Shown in pieces: positions 1 to 7,704 of a DNA stretch of 64,000 nucleotides (the stretch's first letter is position 1; every line of letters starts with the position of its first letter). A program made the position numbers and the translations under genes. The notes below the pieces were generated by a model. It did not search any database. It was not told the DNA's origin and saw only the letters and a program-made list of their open reading frames with translations. This DNA is from JADMJV01 sp964649085 (lineage in GTDB: Bacteria; Vulcanimicrobiota; Xenobia; Xenobiales; JADMJV01), in NCBI GenBank assembly GCA_964649085.1, contig CAZYPN010000022.1, positions 1-64,000 on the forward strand. Reading direction: 5' to 3'.

Positions 1-659
1 TGGCGTTGTTGGGCCAGTCGGTCTTGTTGGGCCTGGTGGCGGGCGGCTTCGAGGGCGACGGTGTCCAGGGGCCTGCGCGAAAGATACTCGGCGGCCAGGT
101 ATTCCAGGGCTTCGCCCGGCGAAAGGATGCGGCCCGCCTCTTGGGACAGGCTCTGCATCGCTCGCTCCAGCAGGGCCATGGCGTCGGCGCTGGCCTGGAT
201 GCGCAGTTCGCTCTGGTGGCTGCGGTTCTGGGGGTCGCGGGTGTGGGCCACGAGGCGCTCGATTTCCTGGTAGCTGTGGTTCTGGCAGGCTTCGATCCAG
301 AAGGCTTCGCTGTCCGGCGCGGCCACGCGCGCCACTTCGCGCAATTTGGCCCAGCTGATCGTGCCGTCCTGGGCATGCTGGGTGAGCAAAGGCAAACTTT
401 CCAACTGGAAGGCGAGGCGGCGTAGCTGGCGGGCGCTGTCGGGGCGCATGCCAAGCACGGCGGTGGCGTAGTGGACGGCGCTGGAGCAGCCGAACTGGAG
501 GTAGTCATGGCTGCGGTGGAGCGCCAGCAGGCAGCGCCCCAGCAGCAGGCGGTAGCGGGTGAGGGTGTTGGTGGCCCGCAGGGCCAGCTGGTGCAGGGCG
601 TGGGGGCCGAGGTCTTCGAGTTGGCGGGGGCTGAGGGTGGTTGGGTCAAGCTTTGTCAT
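1..659 (-). CDS. HNH endonuclease-family protein, N-terminal part (runs off the left edge)
   Basis: The frame is open from an ATG at 659 to the window edge, giving 219 codons with no stop; the C-terminal part lies outside. The visible part is helical and rich in Arg, Gln and Leu. It contains a segment of the type GCSSAVHYATAVLGM followed by a helical repeat region, as in the N-terminal domains (DUF222-like) of bacterial proteins that end in an HNH nuclease domain. The HNH motif itself would be beyond the edge, so nuclease activity is inferred from the family only. No Shine-Dalgarno sequence precedes the ATG. The hexamer TACCAT lies exactly 6 nt upstream, which suggests a leaderless transcript. 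Confidence 0.7.
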   Translation of the reverse strand, partial: MTKLDPTTLSPRQLEDLGPHALHQLALRATNTLTRYRLLLGRCLLALHRSHDYLQFGCSSAVHYATAVLGMRPDSARQLRRLAFQLESLPLLTQHAQDGTISWAKLREVARVAAPDSEAFWIEACQNHSYQEIERLVAHTRDPQNRSHQSELRIQASADAMALLERAMQSLSQEAGRILSPGEALEYLAAEYLSRRPLDTVALEAARHQAQQDRLAQQR

Positions 660-665
660 CGGTCT

Positions 666-671
666 ATGGTA
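666..671 (-). promoter_or_regulatory. Putative -10 element for a leaderless HNH-family mRNA
   Basis: On the minus strand the hexamer TACCAT is followed by 6 nt and then the ATG at 659. A transcript initiated at the usual distance from this -10 would begin at the A of the ATG. No Shine-Dalgarno sequence competes with this reading. The same hexamer-N6-ATG spacing recurs at several genes in the window. Confidence 0.4.
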
Positions 672-991
672 GGGCATTGCGGGGGGCGAACGTCAAGTTT
701 CGAGCATCGACGAAATGGCTTGGTTATAGGGTTTTGCTTCGATTTGTGGGATGATTTGGGGGGTGTTCGATGGGCTGGGGGTCGCCGTGGGTGGTTTTGG
801 GGCTTGGGAGGGCTAAATGGGGGGAATGAGGGGCTCAGGTCGCGTCCCGAGGATGCGCTGCACCCCCTCGCCGGCCTGATGACCGCCGCTTCAATTGACA
901 GAGCCAGAGAGTTCGGTCACTTTGCGGCCATCCAGCCTTGCCTCCAGCACCTGGAAATTGCACAACATGGGCGCCCATCTATCCCGAATTG
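672..991. other. Intergenic region, G-rich, no gene recognised
   Basis: Some 300 bases upstream of the HNH-family gene contain several runs of G on the plus strand and an atypical base composition. I find no convincing coding frame, RNA gene or repeat here. Confidence 0.4.
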
Positions 992-1319
992 TTAGGCAAA
1001 ATTCAACGGGCGCTCGTGGTTGTCGTGAACCTGCATCAGGTTGTAGGTGGCGTCATCCCAGGTGTAGTGAATCGGATTGCCCGGCTCGTCTTCCCCGCGC
1101 AGCACCCGGTATTCCCGTCCATTGGAAACTTCAGCAGCTGCGCGGATTGGCCACGACCTTGTGCGGCTGCACGCCGTCGGCGGAAAAGTCAACCAAGTCC
1201 GGGGCGGCAACCGAGTTGGTCTCTGGCTCTTCGTTGATACCACAGCCTTGGCTCAAGCCCCGTCGGGCACGGGCCGCTGTTACTCGCCTTGAGTCCAATG
1301 ATGGAGCGACTTGAACCGT
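992..1319 (-). pseudogene. Decayed gene fragment, probably frameshifted
   Basis: Two adjacent minus-strand frames read like one interrupted protein. Positions 1319 to 1131 encode a stretch ending in ...FSADGVQPHKVVANPRSC and a stop. In a neighbouring frame, from about 1141 to 992, the translation continues with a protein-like stretch (NGREYRVLRGEDEPGNPIHY... then a Tyr/Asn/Asp/His-rich tail) that ends at a stop. A single-base shift near 1131-1141 would join them. There is no clear start upstream and I do not recognise the family. Acidic and aromatic residues in the tail look like real protein rather than chance translation, but this is a judgement by eye. Confidence 0.35.
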
Positions 1320-1349
1320 TTGTTTCAGAATAATTTCCGAACCATGTCC

Positions 1350-1355
1350 TAAGTT
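1350..1355 (+). promoter_or_regulatory. Putative -10 element for a leaderless phospholipase D-like mRNA
   Basis: TAAGTT lies exactly 6 nt before the ATG at 1362, and no Shine-Dalgarno sequence is present. The spacing places the expected transcription start on the start codon, as at other genes of this window. Confidence 0.4.
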
Positions 1356-1361
1356 TTAACC

Positions 1362-3605
1362 ATGCTCATCACCTCGGCCGGCCCGGCACATAGCGGCAAG
1401 ACTCGACTGGCCGAGTTGCAGAAGCAGGGAATTCTCACCCAGGAGGTGGTGGATACCCTGTGCGAGACGGGTGGCAAGTTGCGCCTGCCCGAGCACGATG
1501 TTCCCTGGGATCAGATTCTCCAGTCCTATCAAGACCAGGGTGATGTCAGCCGCGAGCACCTGGGGCTGGTGGCCGACTTTACCCAGGACGCGGTACTGGC
1601 TCGACGAGCCCTGGAGCGGGAGATCAAGGACAAAGAGAAGGCCACGCCCACCGAACTGAAGCGTTTGAGTGCGCTGGACAATTATCTGGAGCCCGCCCTG
1701 AAAGTGCGCGAGGGCTATCTGGAAGCCACCAGCCGGGCCGCCATCGGCGCCCTGGCCGGGGCCAGCTTCGGGCCGCTGGCCACGGTGGCAGCCTACCTGA
1801 CCTGGAACCCCGCCCCCGAAGCCCGCGTGAAGTCGTTGGTGGAGAAAATGACGCAGCTCTCCAACGGCAACTCGGAGTTGATTACCGAGGGCAACGAGGT
1901 CGAGCCCGTGGGTCAGGAGCAGCTCTGGCAGGCCAAGGCGCAACTGCTGGAAGAAGCCGTAGAACTGGCTCGCCAGGGAAATCCCCCGGAAATCAACGTG
2001 CAATACTTCGAAATGACCAGCTCGAGCTTCATGCGACGGTTGGCCGAGGCCGCCCGGGCGGGCTGCAAGGTGCGCATCAACATCGACCCCTCGCGTCCGC
2101 GTCGAGCCGAAACGGCCGATGTCAGTATTGACGACGGTCCGCGTAAGCTGAGAGCGTTGCTGCAGATGGCTCAATTGGAAGGGGCCGATGTGGGCTTCTC
2201 CATCTTTCCCGTGGCCACGGCTCTGGGCAAGAACAGCAACCTGATGCACCGCAAATTGCTGCGGGTGGGCGAGAAGGTGCTGCTGGGCGGTATGAACGCC
2301 AACGAGGGCTCGGGTGAGAACTACGATACTGCCTACATTCTGAAGGGACCTGCGGCGCGCCGCCTGATCGAAGGTTTTCAGGTGGATGTCGAGACTTCGC
2401 GTGAGGCCACGGCCGAGCAGGTTTACGGCGAGAAGGTCATGGCCCAGTTCGAAGATGGTTCGGTGGCGCTTTCTCCCCACGGTATTGCCACCACCCTCGA
2501 CGCGCTGTCGGGCCCCAGCCCGGCAGGCACTCGAATTCCTGCCAAGCCCTCGCTGGACATGTTGAGCGAGCTGGCCAAGAGTGCCGGCGTTCGATTGGGA
2601 GATCTGGTCGACCGCGAGAGCCTGGAAGAGGCGATCAGCAAGGGTTCTACCCGACCCTTGGAGCTGAAGCCGCGGGGCAAGAGACTGCTGACCGAACTGG
2701 TGACCCGAGTCTTTGACAAACTGGCCGAGCCGGCCAATCAGAAACGACTGCGCGATATCGCTCTGCCCGAAGGCCAGCCCCAGGGAACTACGCGGGTGGC
2801 CGTGGCCGGCCAGTCGGAAGATCGCGAGGCGCTGGTGCTTTCGGCCATCGCCCAGGCCGAGCAGTTCTGCTATGTGCCCACCTTCGTCATCACCCGGGCC
2901 GTGGCCCGAGCCCTGGTGGCTCGCCGAGACGAACTGGCCGCCCAGGGCAAGCAGCTGGATATCAAGGTCATCGCCGACTCGGGCACCTATGGCTACGGCG
3001 GGACGCCCAATGAAGAAGGCTATCTGGCCCTGGAAGAAGCCGGGATTCCCGTGCGCTGGTCGCTGCTGACGCGAGTGCAGATGGACCACGACCGCAAGGT
3101 GCATAGCAAGCAAATCCTAACCGAGAAGGTCGACCTGATCGGCAGCACCAACCTCAGCAACAAAGGCATTCGGGATAATTGGGAGCTGAGCGGCCTGGTG
3201 TATTTCGACGAGCAGGCCCAGGCTCGCCAGGAAGCCGTCGACCGCTTCCATCAGTTGTGGAACCACGAGTCGGTGGCCCTGGACACGCGCGCGGCGGCCG
3301 ACGCCCAGGGGCTCAAGGGCGTGGGCCGCGAGGAGGCCCGCAAGAAGTCCATGCGTCGAATGCTGGGACTGATCCAGAACTACGAGTTGCAGAGCGCCAA
3401 GTGGATGGAAGAGCAGATGGCCCGGCCCGAGATGCTGCAACGCGCCAACAGCCTGCAGGCACTGGGCATGGCCTATGGCTATGCCAGGCTTCAGGCGGTG
3501 CGCGAAGGGCTGGGCGAAGAGGCCTTCTGGAGCGCCCTGCGCGACCTGCCCACTCGACAGAAGGTCGAGGCCTTTGGGCGAGGTGAGCCCCTGGCGGAAG
3601 AATAG
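1362..3605 (+). CDS. Phospholipase D-like domain protein
   Basis: A 747-residue protein with two phospholipase D (HKD) type half-sites, the fold used by PLD lipases, cardiolipin synthases and some nucleases. The first half-site reads MHRKLLRVGEKVLLGGMN and the second VHSKQILTEKVDLIGSTN. His and Lys are kept in both. The Asp of the classic HxK-x4-D motif is Gly in the first and Glu in the second, so activity may be altered. A hydrophobic segment near residues 125-150 could be a membrane or hairpin helix. The N-terminal third is not recognised. The next gene starts 17 bp downstream on the same strand and is probably co-transcribed. The ATG has no Shine-Dalgarno sequence but a -10-like hexamer 6 nt upstream. 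Confidence 0.8.
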   Translation: MLITSAGPAHSGKTRLAELQKQGILTQEVVDTLCETGGKLRLPEHDVPWDQILQSYQDQGDVSREHLGLVADFTQDAVLARRALEREIKDKEKATPTELKRLSALDNYLEPALKVREGYLEATSRAAIGALAGASFGPLATVAAYLTWNPAPEARVKSLVEKMTQLSNGNSELITEGNEVEPVGQEQLWQAKAQLLEEAVELARQGNPPEINVQYFEMTSSSFMRRLAEAARAGCKVRINIDPSRPRRAETADVSIDDGPRKLRALLQMAQLEGADVGFSIFPVATALGKNSNLMHRKLLRVGEKVLLGGMNANEGSGENYDTAYILKGPAARRLIEGFQVDVETSREATAEQVYGEKVMAQFEDGSVALSPHGIATTLDALSGPSPAGTRIPAKPSLDMLSELAKSAGVRLGDLVDRESLEEAISKGSTRPLELKPRGKRLLTELVTRVFDKLAEPANQKRLRDIALPEGQPQGTTRVAVAGQSEDREALVLSAIAQAEQFCYVPTFVITRAVARALVARRDELAAQGKQLDIKVIADSGTYGYGGTPNEEGYLALEEAGIPVRWSLLTRVQMDHDRKVHSKQILTEKVDLIGSTNLSNKGIRDNWELSGLVYFDEQAQARQEAVDRFHQLWNHESVALDTRAAADAQGLKGVGREEARKKSMRRMLGLIQNYELQSAKWMEEQMARPEMLQRANSLQALGMAYGYARLQAVREGLGEEAFWSALRDLPTRQKVEAFGRGEPLAEE

Positions 3606-3622
3606 CTCGGCGATTTCCGGCT

Positions 3623-5380
3623 ATGGGCGACCGCCACGACCTCAGCACTCTGCTCGACAGCCTGACCCAGGAAGGCATCCTGGACTCTCAGGGTGGCTTC
3701 ACGCTTGACCCCGGGAAGATTCTGAAGAAAGTTCAGGAGTTCAAGTTCGCCCGTCCCCACCAGTATCTGCTGTGTTTGTATCGGGGGGCCGTTCTGGGAG
3801 AGGCCAGCCGAATCGATGTCCGGGTCGATGCCGACGACCTGGTTCTCAGCTTCCCCGGCGCCGCCCTGGAAGCTCAGCAGATCCGTTATCTGGTGGCCAG
3901 TAGCTTCGTTACCGAGTCGAGTTACTGCGCGCGCAAGTTGCAGCATCTGGCCTGGGGTCTTCATGGCGCCTGGCAGGAGGGCTATGCTCAGGCCGACGTG
4001 CTCAGCCCCTGCGCCGCCTTTCGCTTTTTGCCGGGCCGGGCCGAACCCGAACCGCTGCAGCTGCCGCTGCCCCAGTGCAATGAGTTCCGCTTCAAGCGCA
4101 AAGCCGGCCCGAAGGTGTTCCAACGCTTTCTGAGCCGAGGGCGCTACCCGGAGCGCGAAGTCTTTGAGTACGGACTGGGATGGTCGGGCATTTCTACTTT
4201 CTTCAACGGCGAACTTATGCCCGGTCTGCGGGCTCCCGAGGGGCAGTTCTCGGTACATCACGGGTTGCCCGCCAGTATGGCCCTCTACTATCGCGGGCGG
4301 CCCACTCGACTCGATTTTTCCCGCTTTCTGCCGCCCCCCTTCGGTTTTCCCGAGGGGCTCGAGTACTCCATCGTTTTCGACTTGCTCCCTGAGTTTAGGG
4401 GCGAGTGCCGGGTGATTGTGGCCGATGTCGAGGCAGGGCGCTTCCCGCTCGACGACTGTCCGGGAATGCGGGCCACAGTTGCCACCTCAACGTTGCAGCT
4501 CGATGCCTCGTTAACCCAGGCCGTGGTCAACCAGGAGTTCGAGCAGATCCGTCAGGTGCTGCACTGCGCCTGGCTGGCAGCTCTGCTGGAAATGGCCCGC
4601 ACGCCCGAGGGGCGGGTCGAGGCTCAGCGTTTGATCACTCGAGCGCTGCATGGGCGGCCCCCACGCTCGACTCTGGAAGAGAGAGTGCGCCAGGCTTTTT
4701 GGAACGAGCCCCTGGTAAGCTCGCTGGACGGGGGGCTTCATTCGCTGGAATCCTTGCGGCATCGCACGGTGTGGTTGCCTTCCCAGGGCATCAGAGTGCC
4801 CGACCGGCGTTCCGAGCGGCTGACGGTGGCAAGGCGCCTGCTTCCCTTGCTTAGAGCCGCCCAGGTGGTCGTTCACGACCCCGACATTCCAGCTCTGGCC
4901 GTCAGGCCGAAAGCGCCCCCAGCCCCCCGCCCGACCTCGCCGCCTCGGGTGAGGCCGTCACCCAAGCCCACACCTGTGGCTGAAGATGAAGGCGATAAAG
5001 TCACCTCCTTTACCCTGCCGAAAATGTCGCTGCCCTGGACACAACGCCCGCCCCTGCTCAGCAGTCGCCTGGAACACGTGCACTTTGATCAGCTGGCCAA
5101 AAGTGGCATGCAGATCGCCCTGCCACGTCCATCGGGGGACCCTATCGTTTTCGCCCTCTCCGAACACGAGTTGCGATTGGGAGATGAGTCTCGCTCCATG
5201 CTGCAGATCACGCGTTGCCAACTGGAAAAGCACAAGCGACTGCTGGTGCTGGCGTTATTTTGGAGGTCCCGAGAGCTGCGCCTGGCTCAAAACACGCAGG
5301 GCCCCTCTCAGTGGAAAGAGGCCCTGCGTCGGGTGGAGATTCTGCGGCGCTTTCTGCCCGGCAGGCGCAGCCTTACTTGA
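3623..5380 (+). CDS. Hypothetical protein, possible HSP90/histidine-kinase-like ATPase fold at the N terminus
   Basis: A 585-residue protein without a clear family assignment. Residues about 35-80 read EFKFARPHQYLLCLYRG, then SRIDVRVDADDLVLSF. This resembles the helix-plus-strand opening of GHKL ATPases, but the catalytic Glu/Asn and the glycine-rich lid motifs are not obvious, so it may be a degenerate fold. This is inference. Residues about 430-455 form a Pro/Arg/Lys-rich linker before a C-terminal domain of about 120 residues. No signal peptide or membrane segment is seen. The gene follows the phospholipase D-like gene closely and overlaps the convergent vWA gene by 8 bp. Confidence 0.6.
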   Translation: MGDRHDLSTLLDSLTQEGILDSQGGFTLDPGKILKKVQEFKFARPHQYLLCLYRGAVLGEASRIDVRVDADDLVLSFPGAALEAQQIRYLVASSFVTESSYCARKLQHLAWGLHGAWQEGYAQADVLSPCAAFRFLPGRAEPEPLQLPLPQCNEFRFKRKAGPKVFQRFLSRGRYPEREVFEYGLGWSGISTFFNGELMPGLRAPEGQFSVHHGLPASMALYYRGRPTRLDFSRFLPPPFGFPEGLEYSIVFDLLPEFRGECRVIVADVEAGRFPLDDCPGMRATVATSTLQLDASLTQAVVNQEFEQIRQVLHCAWLAALLEMARTPEGRVEAQRLITRALHGRPPRSTLEERVRQAFWNEPLVSSLDGGLHSLESLRHRTVWLPSQGIRVPDRRSERLTVARRLLPLLRAAQVVVHDPDIPALAVRPKAPPAPRPTSPPRVRPSPKPTPVAEDEGDKVTSFTLPKMSLPWTQRPPLLSSRLEHVHFDQLAKSGMQIALPRPSGDPIVFALSEHELRLGDESRSMLQITRCQLEKHKRLLVLALFWRSRELRLAQNTQGPSQWKEALRRVEILRRFLPGRRSLT

Positions 5381-6575
5381 AGTTAAAGCCGCGCGAGCGG
5401 GCCTGTTCGCGAATGGCCCCCAGAATGGCTCCTTCGAGCGACGTGTCGGGCCCCTGCTGTCGGGCCTTTTCGGCCTCGATAAAGGCGTCGCGCTGTTTGC
5501 CGGTTTCTACGATTTGCTTTTGGATGGCCTCGCGCTCTTTGGCTTTCTTGGTAACGTAGGCCTTGCGTTCGGCCACCGACTTGTCGCGCAGCTCGGCGGG
5601 CAGTTCTTCGGCCCTCATGGCCTCCACCTTGACGCGGCCCTTCTTCTCGGCGTCGACCAGATCCCAGCCTTCATTGCTGTAGTTGGCGGTGGCCTTGGCC
5701 TGAGCGCGCGAAGCCACGTAGGAGTCGGCTCCGGGGCTGCTGGCCATGGCTTCGTCGGCGGCGGCCTGACGGCGCATTCCGGCGCCGCCCTCCTGCCCGT
5801 AGGCCACGTAGGTGGAGTTCAACTGGGAATTGAGGTCGGCCAGTTTCTGGTCATAGGGGGTGGCTACCTCGGCTACCTGGCGGTCGCTGTCGATGCAAAA
5901 AAAGTGGCCGGCAGCCACTTTGGCCCCGTCTTCCCAGCGGGTGCGCTGGCCCTCGGCCTTGTTGCCGCAGAAAATGGTGTTGACCACAATGCCTTTCTGA
6001 CGAGCCTGTGAACAGACTTCCTGATAGGGCACGCTGCCCTGATCGAAGGGCTCATTGCCGGCCACGAAGATCGCCAGCATATCGCCGTCGCGCTTGCTCC
6101 ATTCCAGTTCTTTCAGGGCCTCACCGATGGCCGCCCCACAGTATTCTTCGCCGCCGTTGGTACGCAGCTTCTGCAGTTCTTCGGAAACCTTATCGAGGTC
6201 GGTGGTGAAGTGGGACACTCGGCGAATGTAGTTCTTGGTCACCGACAGTCCGTCGTTGCCATATTCATACAGGGCCACTTCCAGCCTGGGGGTTTTGCCC
6301 TGGACGTCGGCTTTGGAAAGCTCTTTTACGATGTTCCACAGTTGAGCCTTGGCCTGCAGGATCAGACCGTCCATGCTGTTGCTGGTGTCGAGCAGCAGAG
6401 CTACCTGAATGCGCGGCCCTTCCCAGCGGTCGGCGGGTTGGTCGGCCAGCGCCACCACGGGGGGGCTGGGGCTCACCGGTTCGGCCTGGGCCGGAAGGCT
6501 GGCTCGATAGAGGTGAAAGCTGGCCACGCAGGCCACACCGGTGATGAGGGCAGGATGCCAGGATGAAAGGCGCAC
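5373..6575 (-). CDS. von Willebrand factor A domain protein, exported or membrane-anchored
   Basis: About 400 residues starting at GTG 6575, chosen because GGAGGAC stands at good distance upstream. A longer frame upstream lacks a ribosome site. The N terminus has a hydrophobic stretch (ALITGVACVASFHLY), a likely signal peptide or anchor. The vWA domain opens with VALLLDTSNSMDG, which carries the DxSxS metal-ion site (MIDAS), followed by the conserved Thr/Asp region around FVAGNEPFDQG. The last 100 residues are charged and probably coiled coil (AERKAYVTKKAKEREAIQKQ). vWA domains bind protein partners; no partner is evident. The gene lies just downstream of the small metallopeptidase-like gene on the same strand. 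Confidence 0.75.
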   Translation of the reverse strand: MRLSSWHPALITGVACVASFHLYRASLPAQAEPVSPSPPVVALADQPADRWEGPRIQVALLLDTSNSMDGLILQAKAQLWNIVKELSKADVQGKTPRLEVALYEYGNDGLSVTKNYIRRVSHFTTDLDKVSEELQKLRTNGGEEYCGAAIGEALKELEWSKRDGDMLAIFVAGNEPFDQGSVPYQEVCSQARQKGIVVNTIFCGNKAEGQRTRWEDGAKVAAGHFFCIDSDRQVAEVATPYDQKLADLNSQLNSTYVAYGQEGGAGMRRQAAADEAMASSPGADSYVASRAQAKATANYSNEGWDLVDAEKKGRVKVEAMRAEELPAELRDKSVAERKAYVTKKAKEREAIQKQIVETGKQRDAFIEAEKARQQGPDTSLEGAILGAIREQARSRGFNFK

Positions 6576-6625
6576 GGGGAGTCCTCCACTTGAAGAATGG
6601 AAACCCCGTCGGAAGTCCGGGGCGT

Positions 6626-7069
6626 TTATTCCCGAGGGGCATCCCAGTTGCCGGGAAATTCCTCCAGTCCGCAGCAGCGGGCCGCGAAAAGGTGGGCGGC
6701 GGCTTCGGCCAGCCCGGCCGGGCACTGGGGCGAAAGCAGGTGAAAGACCTCATGGGCCATCACCACCTGGCTGAGCAGGCGGCGGTCGCCGCAGCGTTCC
6801 TGAAGTTCGTCCAGCGCGGCCGCAAACATGGTCAGTCGTCGACTGTGCAGGTCGAGGCGGGCGCGAAATCTTACTCCGGCCACGCAATGGGGCTGTTGGC
6901 TCAACTCCAGTTCGATGCCGTGGTGCTCCAGGCAGGCCTCCAGGCCACCCAAATGGACCAAATCGTCGAGGGAACGCCGCACCCAGCCTTCGATTTCGCT
7001 CTGTCGGGCCGGGCTCAGTTCCTGGTTGCGCTTGCGTTTCCACCAGCGTCGCAAACCTTGTTCTAGCAT
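6626..7069 (-). CDS. Small HExxH metallopeptidase-like protein
   Basis: A 147-residue protein with a C-terminal motif MAHEVFHLLSP followed about 12 residues later by LAEAAAHLFA. The HEVFH sequence plus a downstream Glu fits a gluzincin-type zinc site, so a metal-dependent peptidase or a non-catalytic relative is likely. The N-terminal half is basic (RRWWKRKRN) with no signal peptide. It is divergent from engB, with 44 bp between the two start codons, and is followed by the vWA gene on the same strand. The substrate is unknown. Confidence 0.65.
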   Translation of the reverse strand: MLEQGLRRWWKRKRNQELSPARQSEIEGWVRRSLDDLVHLGGLEACLEHHGIELELSQQPHCVAGVRFRARLDLHSRRLTMFAAALDELQERCGDRRLLSQVVMAHEVFHLLSPQCPAGLAEAAAHLFAARCCGLEEFPGNWDAPRE

Positions 7070-7113
7070 CTGGGGAGGTTTGCCCTGGAAGGAGTCTAAG
7101 CTAGCCCCTGTTC

Positions 7114-7704
7114 ATGAAGATTTCCAAAAGATTCTTGCTGGCCTCGGCCTATCATTGGGAGCAGATGCCGGAACCGCAGCTGCCCGAGTTTGCTTTTGTG
7201 GGGCGCTCCAACGTGGGCAAGTCGTCGCTGATCAACCTGCTGTTGGGCCAGCGCCTGGCCCGCACCAGCAATACGCCAGGGAAGACTCGCCTGATGCACT
7301 TTTATCTGGTGAACCAGCAGTTTGTCCTCGTCGATTTGCCGGGCTATGGCTATGCCAAGGTCTCTCAGCAGGACCGAGCCTACTGGGAGGAGCGCCTGAT
7401 GCGCTACCTTACCGAGCGTCCCAATCTGGCGGTGTCGCTGCAGTTGATCGACGCCCGCCACGGCCCTCTCGACAACGACCTGGAAATGGCTCGCTGGATG
7501 TGGCAAAACAACGTGCCCCGCTTGGCCGTTTTGACCAAGATCGACAAGATCTCCAAGAATGCCGTGGCCAAACAGCTGGCCGAGACGGCCCGCAGCCTGC
7601 GACTTACACCCGAGCAAGTGCTGGCGGTTTCCGCCGAGAAAACTCAGGGGCGCGATGCTTTGTGGGCCTTGATGCTGGCTCAGGGGCGCGGTCTTGAGCG
7701 ATAG
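7114..7704 (+). CDS. engB: Ribosome biogenesis GTP-binding protein EngB (YsxC/YihA)
   Basis: A 196-residue TrmE-Era-EngA-EngB class GTPase needed for 50S subunit assembly. It has the P-loop GRSNVGKS, a switch I region with TSNTPGKT, the G3 motif DLPGYGYAKV, the G4 motif TKID and a G5-like VSAEK. Length and motif order match the family throughout. The stop overlaps the start of the asparaginase gene by 11 bp, so the two are probably translated from one mRNA. Confidence 0.95.
   Translation: MKISKRFLLASAYHWEQMPEPQLPEFAFVGRSNVGKSSLINLLLGQRLARTSNTPGKTRLMHFYLVNQQFVLVDLPGYGYAKVSQQDRAYWEERLMRYLTERPNLAVSLQLIDARHGPLDNDLEMARWMWQNNVPRLAVLTKIDKISKNAVAKQLAETARSLRLTPEQVLAVSAEKTQGRDALWALMLAQGRGLER

Noticed and set aside
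1356..3113. Long open frame antisense to the phospholipase D-like gene
   Set aside because: It mirrors the codon pattern of the sense gene, has no ribosome site or recognisable motif, and is expected in GC-rich DNA. The same applies to long antisense frames at 17343-19424, 55050-56171 and 57105-58409.
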